A DNA stretch of 64,000 bases from JAPYWM01 sp964489015 (GTDB lineage Bacteria; Bacteroidota; Bacteroidia; SpSt-205): NCBI GenBank assembly GCA_964489015.1, contig CAZAXD010000001.1, positions 124,001-188,000 of the forward strand, in the 5' to 3' direction. How positions within the stretch are numbered: the first letter of the stretch is position 1; every line of letters begins with the position of its first letter. This document shows, in pieces, positions 18,443 through 27,649 of this stretch. The notes under the pieces are model-generated. The model was given only the letters and a program-made list of their open reading frames with translations. It made no database searches and was not told where the DNA came from. The position numbers and the translations under genes are program-made.

Positions 18443-19205
18443 TTTCTCGTTACCTGCACTACCCGTACGGACCCTGCCTCCTCGTACGACTGGTCTCACG
18501 ATGGTCATGGATAAGGGCCTGGGACGACGGGCAGCCCAAGACCTAGTAGAGAATGCTGCGCCGTATTTTGACTTCGTCAAGCTTGGCTGGAGCACGGCTC
18601 TGCTGACTCGTAGTCTGCCGGATAAGCTTGCCATTTATCGCGAAGCGGGTATCCTGCCGTACTTCGGGGGTACCCTGTGGGAAGCCTTTCTGATTCGGGA
18701 CGCCGTGGCGGATTTTCTCCGTCTACTCGAGCGTTACCAAGTCCGACTCGTCGAAATCTCTGATGGCAGTATAGAACAGCCGCATGCGGAGAAACTTCAG
18801 TGGATACACTTCTTCAAGGAAAGAGGCTTTACTGTTCTTTCCGAGGTCGGTAGTAAAGACGCTACGAAGGTCCTGCCGCCCTTTCGCTGGATTGAGCTTA
18901 TTCAAGTGGAGTTAGAAGCTGGCTCTAGCTATGTCATTGCGGAGGCTCGTGAGAGCGGCACTGTCGGCATGTACCGCGCCACGGGTGAAGTGCGGGAAGG
19001 TCTAGTCGAGGAGGTCGTCCATGCGGTCCCGCCCGAGAAGCTTATCTTCGAAGCGCCTCAGCGGGCCCAGCAAGCGTGGTTTATCCGTCGCTTTGGCTCT
19101 AATGTCAATCTCGGCAATATTGCCCCTGACGACCTTATCAGCGTCGAGACCATGCGCTTAGGGCTTCGCGGCGATACCTTTCATGCATTTCTAAATTCGC
19201 GCTAG
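18414..19205 (+). CDS. comA: Phosphosulfolactate synthase
   Basis: A cytoplasmic TIM-barrel enzyme of 263 residues, of the family that adds sulfite to phosphoenolpyruvate to give phosphosulfolactate. Family blocks include GLTMVMDKGLG, FDFVKLGWSTALL, GILPYFGGTLWEAF, VEISDGSIEQP and RFGSNVNLGNI. In methanogens the product leads to coenzyme M. In Bacteroidota the family is common and its end product is less clear; sulfonolipid precursors are one idea. The start is the ATG at 18414, overlapping the TPR gene end by 29 nt. nuoH begins 1 nt after its stop. Confidence 0.9.
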   Translation: MSQLTEYPTNFSLPALPVRTLPPRTTGLTMVMDKGLGRRAAQDLVENAAPYFDFVKLGWSTALLTRSLPDKLAIYREAGILPYFGGTLWEAFLIRDAVADFLRLLERYQVRLVEISDGSIEQPHAEKLQWIHFFKERGFTVLSEVGSKDATKVLPPFRWIELIQVELEAGSSYVIAEARESGTVGMYRATGEVREGLVEEVVHAVPPEKLIFEAPQRAQQAWFIRRFGSNVNLGNIAPDDLISVETMRLGLRGDTFHAFLNSR

Positions 19206-19206
19206 G

Positions 19207-20106
19207 TTGGTAGCGGTTGCCGTTATTAGCGGCCTTTTACTCTATGCCATACTCGCTATTTATGTCGAGCGAAAGGTAGCGGCTTTCATACAAGATCGGA
19301 TAGGCCCAGTCGAAACGGGGCCGTGGGGTCTACTTCAGCCCGTGGCCGACGTAATCAAGCTACTACGTAAGCAGCCGGCCCGGCCTGCAGGCGCCGCTAA
19401 AGGTCTTTTTTGGGCGGCGCCCCTTCTGGCCTTTGCTAGTGTATGCGGTGCGCTCGCTTGGCTACCTTTTCTGCCAGCCGCTGCAGCTGATGGAATGGGG
19501 CTATGGTTGGCTTTGCTTCTCCTCCTCCTGGAGGCAGTGGCTCTTTTCGTGGCTGGGTGGAGTAGCTGCAGCAAGTACGCGCTGCTAGGCGCCTTTCGGT
19601 TGCTAGCGCTTGTACTCTCTTATGAGGTCCTACTTGGGGTGCTTTTGCTCCTTGTAGCCCTGCACTATGGCACCCTAGACCTGGTACTCATCGCACGCAA
19701 GCAGCAGACTACTTGGGGGCTTTTTCAAAGTTCGGGTTTTCTTCTGACAGGGCTCCTGTGGGTGGGGTATAGCTTTTTTGCAGCGCATCGGGCTCCGCTT
19801 GACCTGCCAGAGACAGAGTCCGAACTGGTGGCGGGTTATTTCACGGAATACAGTGGCATTGCTTTTGGCTTTTTTATGCTGGCCGAATATGCCATTATGG
19901 CCATTCAGGGATTTTGGTTGGCTTGGATTTTTCTAGGGACCAAATGGTGGTGGTTTTGGACCGCGCTTTTTGTGCTACTACAGATGATTACCCGTTGGAG
20001 CTGGCCGCGCTGGCGCCCCGATCAGGTCATCCGCCTGACTTGGTCCTATGGTTTGCCCATAGCCTTTTTGGCTTTTCTCATGGAGGCTCTTTGGCAACTC
20101 CTGTAG
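19207..20106 (+). CDS. nuoH: NADH-quinone oxidoreductase subunit H
   Basis: A 299-residue inner-membrane subunit of respiratory complex I, lining the quinone chamber. Conserved blocks are present: YVERKVAAFIQDRIGPVETGP, GLLQPVADVIKLL, APLDLPETESELVAGY and EYSGIAFGFFMLAEYA. About eight hydrophobic segments can be seen. The start is TTG at 19207, 1 nt after the preceding stop; an in-frame stop lies just upstream and no ATG is near, so the N-terminus is a little shorter than the usual 320-330 residues. It is an orphan: no other nuo gene is in the window, which is unusual for a subunit normally encoded between nuoG/F and nuoI. Confidence 0.92.
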   Translation: MVAVAVISGLLLYAILAIYVERKVAAFIQDRIGPVETGPWGLLQPVADVIKLLRKQPARPAGAAKGLFWAAPLLAFASVCGALAWLPFLPAAAADGMGLWLALLLLLLEAVALFVAGWSSCSKYALLGAFRLLALVLSYEVLLGVLLLLVALHYGTLDLVLIARKQQTTWGLFQSSGFLLTGLLWVGYSFFAAHRAPLDLPETESELVAGYFTEYSGIAFGFFMLAEYAIMAIQGFWLAWIFLGTKWWWFWTALFVLLQMITRWSWPRWRPDQVIRLTWSYGLPIAFLAFLMEALWQLL

Positions 20107-20330
20107 CGTAGTAGATTCTCCAGACCCGGATATCTAGCCTTGTCACGTCGTCAATGTTAAGCAGGTAGTTTCAACCCGTTCAGCGGTGCTGTAATTTTAG
20201 GAGGTTACCTTACGGTAGAAAGAGTGGGTTCTGGTTTGAATTTGCGGAATTCCAACGTATCTTCCTTTTTAGTGCGGCGGGGTGGTAATCGCTTAGGCTT
20301 TCCCGCTAACACGTGGGTGGGAAGAGACAG
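20107..20330. other. Intergenic region without recognisable feature
   Basis: These 224 bp lie between convergent nuoH and the SpoIIE-type phosphatase gene. I see no ORF, no clear terminator hairpin and no repeat. Confidence 0.6.
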
Positions 20331-22607
20331 TTAAGGGAGTCGGAGACCGATAATAAGCACATCATCAATTTGGGGCAGGGTTCCGCGCCAAGCTTCGAAA
20401 TTTTCTAAGAGCTTTTGGCGCTGGTCGGATAGGGACATAGAGCCAATGCTTTGAAGAAGCGCGCGCAGAGCCTTTGTGCCGAGTTTTTTGCTTTTAGGTC
20501 CGCCAGCCTGGTCTGCGTAGCCATCCGAAGCCAGATAAAGCACCGCACCGGCGCTAACCTCGGGGGTATGTGCGGTAAAAGGCCAAGAGACTTCCCGATA
20601 CCCCACAGGTTGATGATCACCCGATGCTTCAAGAAGTTGGCCGTTCTGCCAGATCCAGAGAGGGCGATTGGCTCCTGAGAAGGCAATTTGAGTGGGGTTT
20701 GTTTTACTAAAGCGCAGAAGACCAATGTCCATGCCATCATAAAGGGCCTTATCGCCTTCAGCGGTTAATTCCTGAATGATGATCTCACGGGCGCGATCAA
20801 GAATGAGGTTTGTTTCAGTGATTTTTTCTTCTCGTACAGCTCGGGTTAGGGCCCGGCTACAGAGTACGCTCATCATAGCACCGGGCACGCCATGGCCTGT
20901 GCAGTCCGCTGCCGCCACAAAAATATAATCCTCCGTCTCCTCTACCCAGTAAAAGTCACCGGCTATGATGTCCTTGGGTTGATACAGCAAAAACGACTCA
21001 GGTAGTAGGCGCTGCCACCTTTCTTCAGAGGGTAAAAGCGCTTGCTGAATTCGTCGGGCATAGCGTATACTGTCTAAAATCTCACGGTTTTGCTCCTCAA
21101 TGGTTTGCTTTTGAACCTCTAAGAGGGCTTTTTGCTTTTCAATGGCAGCTTTTGCCTCTTCAATGATTCTCTTTTGTCTCTTAGTTACAATGAGTGAACG
21201 ATATGTAATTAATAGAATGACTAAAACAGAAAGCCCCACGGCAGTAATCACATAGGTCCATAACCGTTGCCGTTCTTCACGGGCTTGTGCTTGCGTTAGT
21301 TGCAATTCGTATTTGGCGCGTGCTTCGGCCTGCTGCTTTTCAAATTGGTACTCCATTTCCTTTTGGATGAGGGCTTTTTGATTTTCTTCTCTCGTAAGTG
21401 AGTCTTTGTATAGAACATACGTTTTATAGGCTGCAAGGGCTTTTTCATAATTCTTTGTATCCTGATAAATCTCAGATAGCGTATGATACGATTGGCTTAG
21501 AACAAAAAGAGCCCCTATATCCTTAGCCATTTGAATGGCTTTCTGTGTATAATAAAGGGCTACGTTGTATCTTTTTAAGCTAGAATAAGCATCCCCTAAA
21601 GTGAGTAGACTAAGGGAGTAGCCTTGTTTATCATTGAGCTCGTGGTAAATAGATGAAGCTTGATGAAAATAGGGAATAGCTTCTGCAGACCTTGCCTGAT
21701 AGCGATAAATATTGCCGATATTTAAGAGACTTGCTGCTTGGGCGCGTTTGTTAGCTGTTTCAGTGCTAAGTTGTAAGGCTTTCTGAAAGCACTCTAAAGC
21801 CTTTTGGTATTTTCGCTCTTCTAGATAGACAGATCCGATATTACATAGCAAAGAGGCCTGCTCGCTTCTATTTCGCATCTCTTCATAAATGTGAAGAGCT
21901 TTTTCGTAGTACGTGATAGATTTTTCCATCTCCATCTGTATGGAGTATATGTTTCCTATATTTGATAAAACTGCTGCCTGATTGGACTTATGCCCGACTT
22001 CCTCGCTAATTTTTAGGGCTTCAAAGTAGTATTCTAAGCTTCGATAATAATCTCCTTGGGTATAGTGTAAGTTCCCAAGGCTAGTCAGGGTTCTTGCTAT
22101 GTTATCTTTGTAGTCAATTTGCTTAAAGGTCTGTAAAGCGCGTAGATAATAGGTTAGCGCTTTTTGAGGATCACCCTCTACCCGATAAAGAACACCCAGC
22201 GTAAGGAACAAATTCCCTAGACTAATACCAGCTTCTCGGTTTGTTGTATCTGGAGTTGTCTTTTGAGCTAAACTCTCAGCTTGAGAAAGCGTTTGATGGG
22301 CCTTATCGGTTTGGCCAAGAACGAGCCCCTCAATCCAGCCTTTTTGAGCTAAAGCGCGTATAACAAGAGATGAGTCATTTGCTTTATGGGCGTGAGCTAA
22401 CGCCTGTTCAATGTGAACTAAAGCGGAGTCGGGCTGGCGATTTCTGTAGTTTTCACTAAGTTTGTAATGAAGTCGGAAAAGCATCGTATCGGCTGCATAG
22501 CCTTTTTTGCCTTTCCACTCTGCCAGTTTTTGATAAAGCGAGTCGATGGTTTCTGGAGTATTCTGGCAATAGCCTATTAGAAAAATGCCAATGCCAAGCC
22601 ATCTCAT
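20331..22607 (-). CDS. TPR - membrane - SpoIIE (PP2C-like) serine phosphatase
   Basis: A 758-residue signalling protein. The short hydrophobic N-terminus (LGIGIFLIGYC) is a signal sequence or anchor. About nine TPR repeats span roughly 40-400 (SLGNLHYTQGDYYRSLEYY and similar) and lie outside the cytoplasm. A membrane helix follows at about 450-468 (TYVITAVGLSVLVILLITY), then a coiled coil to about 510. The cytoplasmic SpoIIE domain at 510-758 has metal-binding Asp551 (GDFYW), Asp568 (ADCTGHGVPGAMMS), SDGYADQAGG and QIDDVLIIG. It probably dephosphorylates an anti-sigma-factor antagonist or other phosphoserine protein in response to a periplasmic signal. The partner is not nearby. A decayed paralogue lies directly upstream. 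Confidence 0.92.
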   Translation of the reverse strand: MRWLGIGIFLIGYCQNTPETIDSLYQKLAEWKGKKGYAADTMLFRLHYKLSENYRNRQPDSALVHIEQALAHAHKANDSSLVIRALAQKGWIEGLVLGQTDKAHQTLSQAESLAQKTTPDTTNREAGISLGNLFLTLGVLYRVEGDPQKALTYYLRALQTFKQIDYKDNIARTLTSLGNLHYTQGDYYRSLEYYFEALKISEEVGHKSNQAAVLSNIGNIYSIQMEMEKSITYYEKALHIYEEMRNRSEQASLLCNIGSVYLEERKYQKALECFQKALQLSTETANKRAQAASLLNIGNIYRYQARSAEAIPYFHQASSIYHELNDKQGYSLSLLTLGDAYSSLKRYNVALYYTQKAIQMAKDIGALFVLSQSYHTLSEIYQDTKNYEKALAAYKTYVLYKDSLTREENQKALIQKEMEYQFEKQQAEARAKYELQLTQAQAREERQRLWTYVITAVGLSVLVILLITYRSLIVTKRQKRIIEEAKAAIEKQKALLEVQKQTIEEQNREILDSIRYARRIQQALLPSEERWQRLLPESFLLYQPKDIIAGDFYWVEETEDYIFVAAADCTGHGVPGAMMSVLCSRALTRAVREEKITETNLILDRAREIIIQELTAEGDKALYDGMDIGLLRFSKTNPTQIAFSGANRPLWIWQNGQLLEASGDHQPVGYREVSWPFTAHTPEVSAGAVLYLASDGYADQAGGPKSKKLGTKALRALLQSIGSMSLSDQRQKLLENFEAWRGTLPQIDDVLIIGLRLP

Positions 22608-22611
22608 GAGT

Positions 22612-22619
22612 CAAAGATA
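22612..22619 (-). promoter_or_regulatory. TATCTTTG promoter box for the TPR-SpoIIE phosphatase
   Basis: Exact TAnnTTTG match on the minus strand, ending 4 nt before the ATG at 22607. Confidence 0.75.
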
Positions 22620-22783
22620 AGAAAGGTAAAAAGAAGAATGGATGGCGGTTTGGGGGCCAGGTGATGTATTGCTGGGTTAGAAACTGCTGAATCCGATTAG
22701 GGTAGTTATAACGGCTAAGCTTCTCATGTTACAAGGATAAGTTTACGCATGTGGATTGAAAAGTTGGACTATGCTTTGGGGCT

Positions 22784-24672
22784 TTAGCTGACTCGGATGC
22801 CCAATATGGTCACGTCATCGATTTGAGCCACGTCCCCTCGCCACTGCTCAAGGCTCTCTGCTAACATTGCTCTTTGCTGGGCTGGGCTAAGGGCTGCTAC
22901 GTTGGTGAGGAGGGTTTTGAGGGTTTTTGGGCTGAATTTTTTTCTACGGGGGCCGCCGAGCTGGTCGGCGTAGCCATCGCTGGCGAGGTAAAGCATGGTG
23001 CTGGGGGGCAGGGTGAGGTTGTGGGCGGTGAAGGGCTGTGGGTTTTCGTGGAAGCCGACGGGCTGGCGGTCGCCTTTGATTTCGAGGAATTTGGTTGTTG
23101 TGCACGATCCAGAGAAGCCGATTGGTGCCGGAGAATTGAATGTGGGCAGGGTTGTGTTTGGTGATTCGGATGAGGGCGATGTCCATGCTGTCGCGGAGGG
23201 CTTTTTCGCCGTCGGTGGCGAGTCTTTCGAGGATGATTTGGCGGGTGCGGTCTAAGATGTGGTTGGTGTCGGTGATGCCTTCTTCACGGACGGCTCTGGT
23301 GAGGGCTGAGGAGCAGAAGGACGCTCATCATGGCGCCTGGTACGCTGTGGCCGGTGCAGTCTGCGGCGGCGACAAAGAGGAAGTGGTTGGTTTCTTCGAG
23401 CCAGTAGAAGTCTCCTGCGACGATGTCCTTTGGGAGATAGAGGAGGAAGGAGTGTGGGCGGAGAGTTTGCTACTTTTGCATGGGTGGTAGGAGGGCGTTT
23501 TGGATGCGTTTGGCGTATTCGAGGCTATCCCGGAGGTCTTTGTAGAGGTTTTCGATGAGTTCTTTTTGGCGCTGGATTTCAGTTCTGGCTTTTTCGATGA
23601 GTTGTTTTTGTTGTTTGGTGACCTGGAGGGTTCTATAGGTGATGAGGAGGAGGATGGTGATGGAGGCGGCGATAGCGCTGATGAGATAGATCCAGAGGCG
23701 CTGCTGGGCTTGTTTGGCTCGCTCGTTAGCGATCTGAAGTTCGTGCTTGGCTTTTTCCTCGGCTTGTTTTTTTCGAATTGGTATTGTATTTCTTTTTGGA
23801 CGAGGGCTTTTTGATTTTCTTCTTGGGCGAGGGAGTCCTTGTAGAGGACGTAGTTTTTGTAGGCTTGGAGGGCTTTGTGGTAGCGGTGGGTTTTTTCGTA
23901 GAGGGCGGAGAGGGAGGCGTAGACACCTGTTAGGTTGTCGATGTCCCCTATGCTTTCGGAGAGGGTGCGGGCTTTTTGGAGGTAGGATTCGGCGAGGCTG
24001 AAGCGGCCCAGCGTAGTGTACACACTCTCGATATGGCCGAGGCTAATAGCTTGGTCTTTTTTGTTTCCGATGTCTTCGTTGGTTTTTAGGGCTTTGAAGT
24101 AGTACTTGAGGGCTTTGGCGTAGTCACCTTGGTTCATGTACACATTCCCGATATTGCCGAGGTTAGCCGCTTGGCCTTGTTTATTTCCGAGTTTTTCGTT
24201 GAGTTTGAGGGCCTGGCCCCAGTAATGGAGGGCACTATCAAGCTGTCTCCTTAGCTCCAAAAAAGGCACCCAACCCATTCATCAGCCCAGCCCTGATTTG
24301 GTCAGGCTTGGGTCCATGAAGGGGAGCCAGTTTTGTCTGGGCCCGATTCAGCAGAGCAAAGGCTTCTTTGGGGTTACCCAGGATTGTGCCTGTCACCTAA
24401 GCCTTCTGACGGAGTGCCTCGGCTTCGCGGAGGGAGTCGCGCTGCCGCTGAGCGATGGCTATGGCCTGGTCAGCGTAGTACACGGCTGAGTCTGGCTGCG
24501 AGCCTTGATGGCCGACAGACAGGTCCATGTAGAGGCGGTAGCGTGTTGTATCGGCTATGTAACCGCCTTTGCCGTTCCAGCGGGCAAGCTCGCGGTGGAG
24601 GGAGTCGAGTTTGGCTGGGTTTTGGGCCAAAAGCGGCAGTGCTGCTACTAACAAAAGCAGTAGGGTTCTCAT
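22784..24672 (-). pseudogene. Decayed paralogue of the TPR-SpoIIE phosphatase
   Basis: All parts of the neighbouring intact gene can be recognised in shifting frames. They are a signal peptide (MRTLLLLLVAALPLLAQ), TPRs (ANLGNIGNVYMNQGDYAKALKYY), a membrane helix, a coiled coil, GDFYW, ADCTGHSVPGAMMS, YLASDGYADQLGG and QIDDVTILG. About six lesions are visible: TAG at 24399-24397 and TAG at 23472-23470, both where the intact copy has Trp (residues 91 and 531), and frameshifts near the A run 24259-24264, the T run 23767-23773, 23312-23320 and 23090-23101. The first TPR region is shorter than in the intact copy. No full product can be made. Confidence 0.9.
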
Positions 24673-24676
24673 GCAA

Positions 24677-24684
24677 CAAATTTA
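24677..24684 (-). promoter_or_regulatory. TAAATTTG promoter box for the decayed TPR-SpoIIE gene
   Basis: Exact TAnnTTTG match on the minus strand, ending 4 nt before the ATG at 24672. The promoter looks intact although the gene is broken. Confidence 0.65.
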
Positions 24685-24716
24685 GGGCTATGGGGGCTCT
24701 TGAGGGAGCTTGTGCT

Positions 24717-24724
24717 TACTTTTG
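24717..24724 (+). promoter_or_regulatory. TACTTTTG promoter box for the M16 peptidase
   Basis: Exact TAnnTTTG match ending 4 nt before the ATG at 24729. It fixes the start, although the frame stays open to 24333. Confidence 0.75.
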
Positions 24725-24728
24725 CAAC

Positions 24729-27620
24729 ATGCGATGCCTCATGGGGCTAGTGGTGGTAGGGCTAGCGCAGCCGCGGCTAGTATTTTCGGATAGTGTGCGC
24801 TCGGTGTACGTGTACCAGCTGGCCAATGGACTTACTGTGGTGGTGAGTCCCAATAAAGCGGAGCCTCGGGCTTTTGTGATGATTGCAGTTCGAGCGGGCA
24901 GCAAGCAGGACCCGCCAGATAATACGGGTTTGGCGCATTATCTTGAGCACCTGCTTTTCAAAGGCACGGATCGCTACGGTACCAAAAATTACGCCCAAGA
25001 GAAACCGTACCTGGATGCCATCGAGGCTTTATATGAGCAGTATAACCAGACGCGAGACTCTGTCATGCGTTCACGCCTTTACCAGCAGATCGATTCCGTG
25101 GCGCAGCTGGCCGTGCAATGGGCTATACCCAACGAGTACGACCGCATGGTGAGCGCTATAGGTGCCCAAGGAACTAATGCGTTTACGTCTTTTGATGTGA
25201 CGGCTTACATCAACGACGTGCCGGCTCATCAGGTAGAAGCGCTGCTACGTCTTGAGGCCGAGCGGTTTCGGTATCCCGTTTTGCGCTTATTCCACACGGA
25301 GCTAGAAGCTGTCTACGAGGAGAAAAACATCGCCATTGATAACGACAATCGCGAGCTAAGTGAAAAGGTCATGGCGGCGCTTTTTCCGGATCATCCCTAC
25401 GGCACGCAGACCACGATTGGCACCATCGAACACCTCAAAAATCCCTCTATTCGGGCGATTCGCCGTTACTACGAGACCTACTATGTGCCCAACAACATGG
25501 CGGTCATCGTGGCCGGCGATGTGGATCCTCAAAAGGTGGCGCTGTGGGTAGAGCGGTATTTTGGGGGCTTCTCGTCGAAACCGGTCCCACCATTCCCGCA
25601 TGCGAAGGGGGCGCCCCCTCCGCCTCGTAAAAAGCCTATTCAGGTAGAGGCCGTGGGCCCTTCAGCCCCCTTTGTGGAGCTCGCCTTTCGGATGCCGCCT
25701 GCTAGCACGCGGGAAGTGCTCATCTTGCAGGTACTTGACCAGATTCTGTCTAACAGCGTCACCGGCCTTCTGGACGAGCTTTTGGTGCAGACCCACCTGG
25801 TAAAGAGTGTGGGCTCCTCCCCAGCCCTCTACGCAGACCACAGCGTGCACTATATCGTGGCGGAACCCAAGCCCGGTCAGACTCTAGAAGATGTTGAAAA
25901 ACTCCTCTGGTCGGTTATTGAGCGGATCAAAAAGGGACAGTTTGATGAGCGGCTCATTGAAGCGGCTATTAATGACCTAGACTTTAGCCGGCAGCAAAGC
26001 TGGCGCAGTAATCGGCAGCGGGCTAGCTTACTGCTGCCTATTTTTATTGCGCAGCGGCCCTGGCACGAGGCCCTGCAAGATATCCAGGTGATGCGTACCA
26101 TCACGAAGGCGGATATCGTCGCTTTCGCTAAGAAATATTATGTCCCAGGGCGAGTCGTGGTAGGCTACAAGCGGCAGGGCCCACGGCCTAGCTTGCCCAA
26201 GGTACCTAAGCCGCCTATTACGCCGCTTCAGATCGCCCGTGGTGACGTTTCAAGCTTTGCCCAGCAGTTTCTATCCGAGCAAGGCAGCGTAGTGGGGCCC
26301 AAACCGGATTTTATGGACTTCAGTCAGGTCCTTATGCCAGCGACTATTCTCGGCAAAGTCAACTTCTATGCCCTACGTAATACGGATGATAGCCTCTTTA
26401 CCTTGGTTTGGTATCTGCCGCTTGGCAGTTGGCATGACAAGTGGCTGCCTATGCTCTTTTCGTATTTGGAGGAAGTGGGGCCTGCGGGCATGGGCGTTCA
26501 GGCTTTCAAACGGGCGCTTTTTCAGCTTGGCGCTCGTCTAAGTTTTTCGGTAGAGGCCGAGCAGAGTTATATTACCCTGCAGGGCCTAAGTCGGAACTTT
26601 ATCCAGTCGGTGGCCCTCGTTCAGAGACTGCTCGCTAATCCAGAGGTTAATGAGCAAACATGGGCTTTTATTCGGAGTAATACGCTCAAAAATCGAGAGG
26701 ATGCTAAAAAGAATCCGGCGACGATTAGCCGCATGCTCGCGCTTTATGGCTTGTATGGTCCGCGGCATCCTCAGACTTTTATTCCTACCCAGGCGGAGTT
26801 GATGAGCCTCTCGGCGCAGCAGGTTGTTGCGCATCTGACCCAGTTGTGGCGCTATCCCTGGGAGTTGTATTATGATGGTCTTCTCGCGGCGTCTGAAGTC
26901 GCTAAGCAGCTTGAAACCGTGCTGGCCATTTCAGATACTTGGCAAGCTCCGCCGGCTCCACAAGCCTTCTCCTTTCAGGAGACGCCCGGTGATAAGGCGC
27001 TCTTTGTCCACTTTCCTATGGTTCGGGCTGAGCTGCGATGGGTGCAGCGGTCGGTGCCTTATCAGGAAGACTTACGTCCCTATGCGCAGTTGTTTACGGA
27101 GTATTTTGGGAGTGGGATGTCGAGTGTGGTGTTTCAGCAAATTCGGGAGGCGAAAGGGCTTGCCTACAGCTCAGGCGCCTACTATGCGGCACCGTCTAAC
27201 CCACGCTTACCTTATCATGCGTTTGGTTACATTAGTACTCAAGCCGATAAGCTTCCCGATGCGTATCGGGCCATGGAGGTGCTCTGGGACAGCCTTGCCA
27301 TTGACGAGAGGCCTGCGGAAGTGGCGCGGCAAGCCCTTTTAGCGCAGATGGCTACCGAGCGTTTGCGGCATGAGGCGGTTTTCAGTGCTTTTTGGCAAGC
27401 GCGCTGCTTCGGTAAACGTTATGATCTGCGTGCTGATGTATACAAAGCCCTCTTCAATCTAAAAGCTACGGACCTTACCTGGTTTTATCAGCGATACATC
27501 CAGGGGCAGCCTCGCCTGTTATTAGTGGTGGGCGATCGCGAGCGTTTGCCTTTAGCCGAGCTTCAAAAACAAAATCGACAGATTCGGGAAGTGAGCTTGG
27601 AGGAGGTATTTGGGTACTAG
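24729..27620 (+). CDS. Secreted M16-family (pitrilysin-type) zinc peptidase
   Basis: A 963-residue protein of two fused M16 halves. A signal-like N-terminus (MGLVVVGLAQP) is followed by the inverted zinc motif HYLEH at residues 70-74 (GLAHYLEHLLFKGT) and the downstream glutamate region YEEKNIAIDNDNRE. The second half has the usual inactive partner features, including QIREAKGLAYSSGAYY. Relatives degrade peptides in the periplasm or at the cell surface. The open frame extends about 400 bases upstream across the decayed phosphatase gene. That extension is antisense noise, because the promoter box sits at 24717-24724. Confidence 0.93.
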   Translation: MRCLMGLVVVGLAQPRLVFSDSVRSVYVYQLANGLTVVVSPNKAEPRAFVMIAVRAGSKQDPPDNTGLAHYLEHLLFKGTDRYGTKNYAQEKPYLDAIEALYEQYNQTRDSVMRSRLYQQIDSVAQLAVQWAIPNEYDRMVSAIGAQGTNAFTSFDVTAYINDVPAHQVEALLRLEAERFRYPVLRLFHTELEAVYEEKNIAIDNDNRELSEKVMAALFPDHPYGTQTTIGTIEHLKNPSIRAIRRYYETYYVPNNMAVIVAGDVDPQKVALWVERYFGGFSSKPVPPFPHAKGAPPPPRKKPIQVEAVGPSAPFVELAFRMPPASTREVLILQVLDQILSNSVTGLLDELLVQTHLVKSVGSSPALYADHSVHYIVAEPKPGQTLEDVEKLLWSVIERIKKGQFDERLIEAAINDLDFSRQQSWRSNRQRASLLLPIFIAQRPWHEALQDIQVMRTITKADIVAFAKKYYVPGRVVVGYKRQGPRPSLPKVPKPPITPLQIARGDVSSFAQQFLSEQGSVVGPKPDFMDFSQVLMPATILGKVNFYALRNTDDSLFTLVWYLPLGSWHDKWLPMLFSYLEEVGPAGMGVQAFKRALFQLGARLSFSVEAEQSYITLQGLSRNFIQSVALVQRLLANPEVNEQTWAFIRSNTLKNREDAKKNPATISRMLALYGLYGPRHPQTFIPTQAELMSLSAQQVVAHLTQLWRYPWELYYDGLLAASEVAKQLETVLAISDTWQAPPAPQAFSFQETPGDKALFVHFPMVRAELRWVQRSVPYQEDLRPYAQLFTEYFGSGMSSVVFQQIREAKGLAYSSGAYYAAPSNPRLPYHAFGYISTQADKLPDAYRAMEVLWDSLAIDERPAEVARQALLAQMATERLRHEAVFSAFWQARCFGKRYDLRADVYKALFNLKATDLTWFYQRYIQGQPRLLLVVGDRERLPLAELQKQNRQIREVSLEEVFGY

Positions 27621-27649
27621 GGCGCCTCAAGGGGCTGGAGGCGCCCTAG
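27617..27649. terminator. Bidirectional hairpin holding both stop codons
   Basis: A perfect 12-bp inverted repeat (CTAGGGCGCCTC / GAGGCGCCCTAG) with a 9-nt loop separates the convergent M16 and accC genes. The plus-strand stop TAG (27618-27620) lies in one arm and the accC stop TAG (27648-27646) in the other. No T tract follows, so termination efficiency is uncertain. Confidence 0.7.

Noticed and set aside
16983..19205. A 740-residue fusion of TPR protein and phosphosulfolactate synthase
   Set aside because: Created by reading through 15 placeholder N bases; both natural gene ends are visible in other frames.
7457..24672. TAG as a recoded sense codon (two TAG in the decayed SpoIIE gene sit at Trp positions, two more in the PhoD gene)
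   Set aside because: TAG ends many intact genes here (rpsG, rplB, rpsH, rplR, infA, rpmJ, rpoA, rodA, M1, M16, nuoH), and the same genes with internal TAG also carry frameshifts. TGG to TAG is a single transition expected in pseudogenes.
24333..24728. N-terminal extension of the M16 peptidase
   Set aside because: It runs antisense through the decayed phosphatase gene and crosses the promoter box; the signal-like N-terminus begins at 24729.
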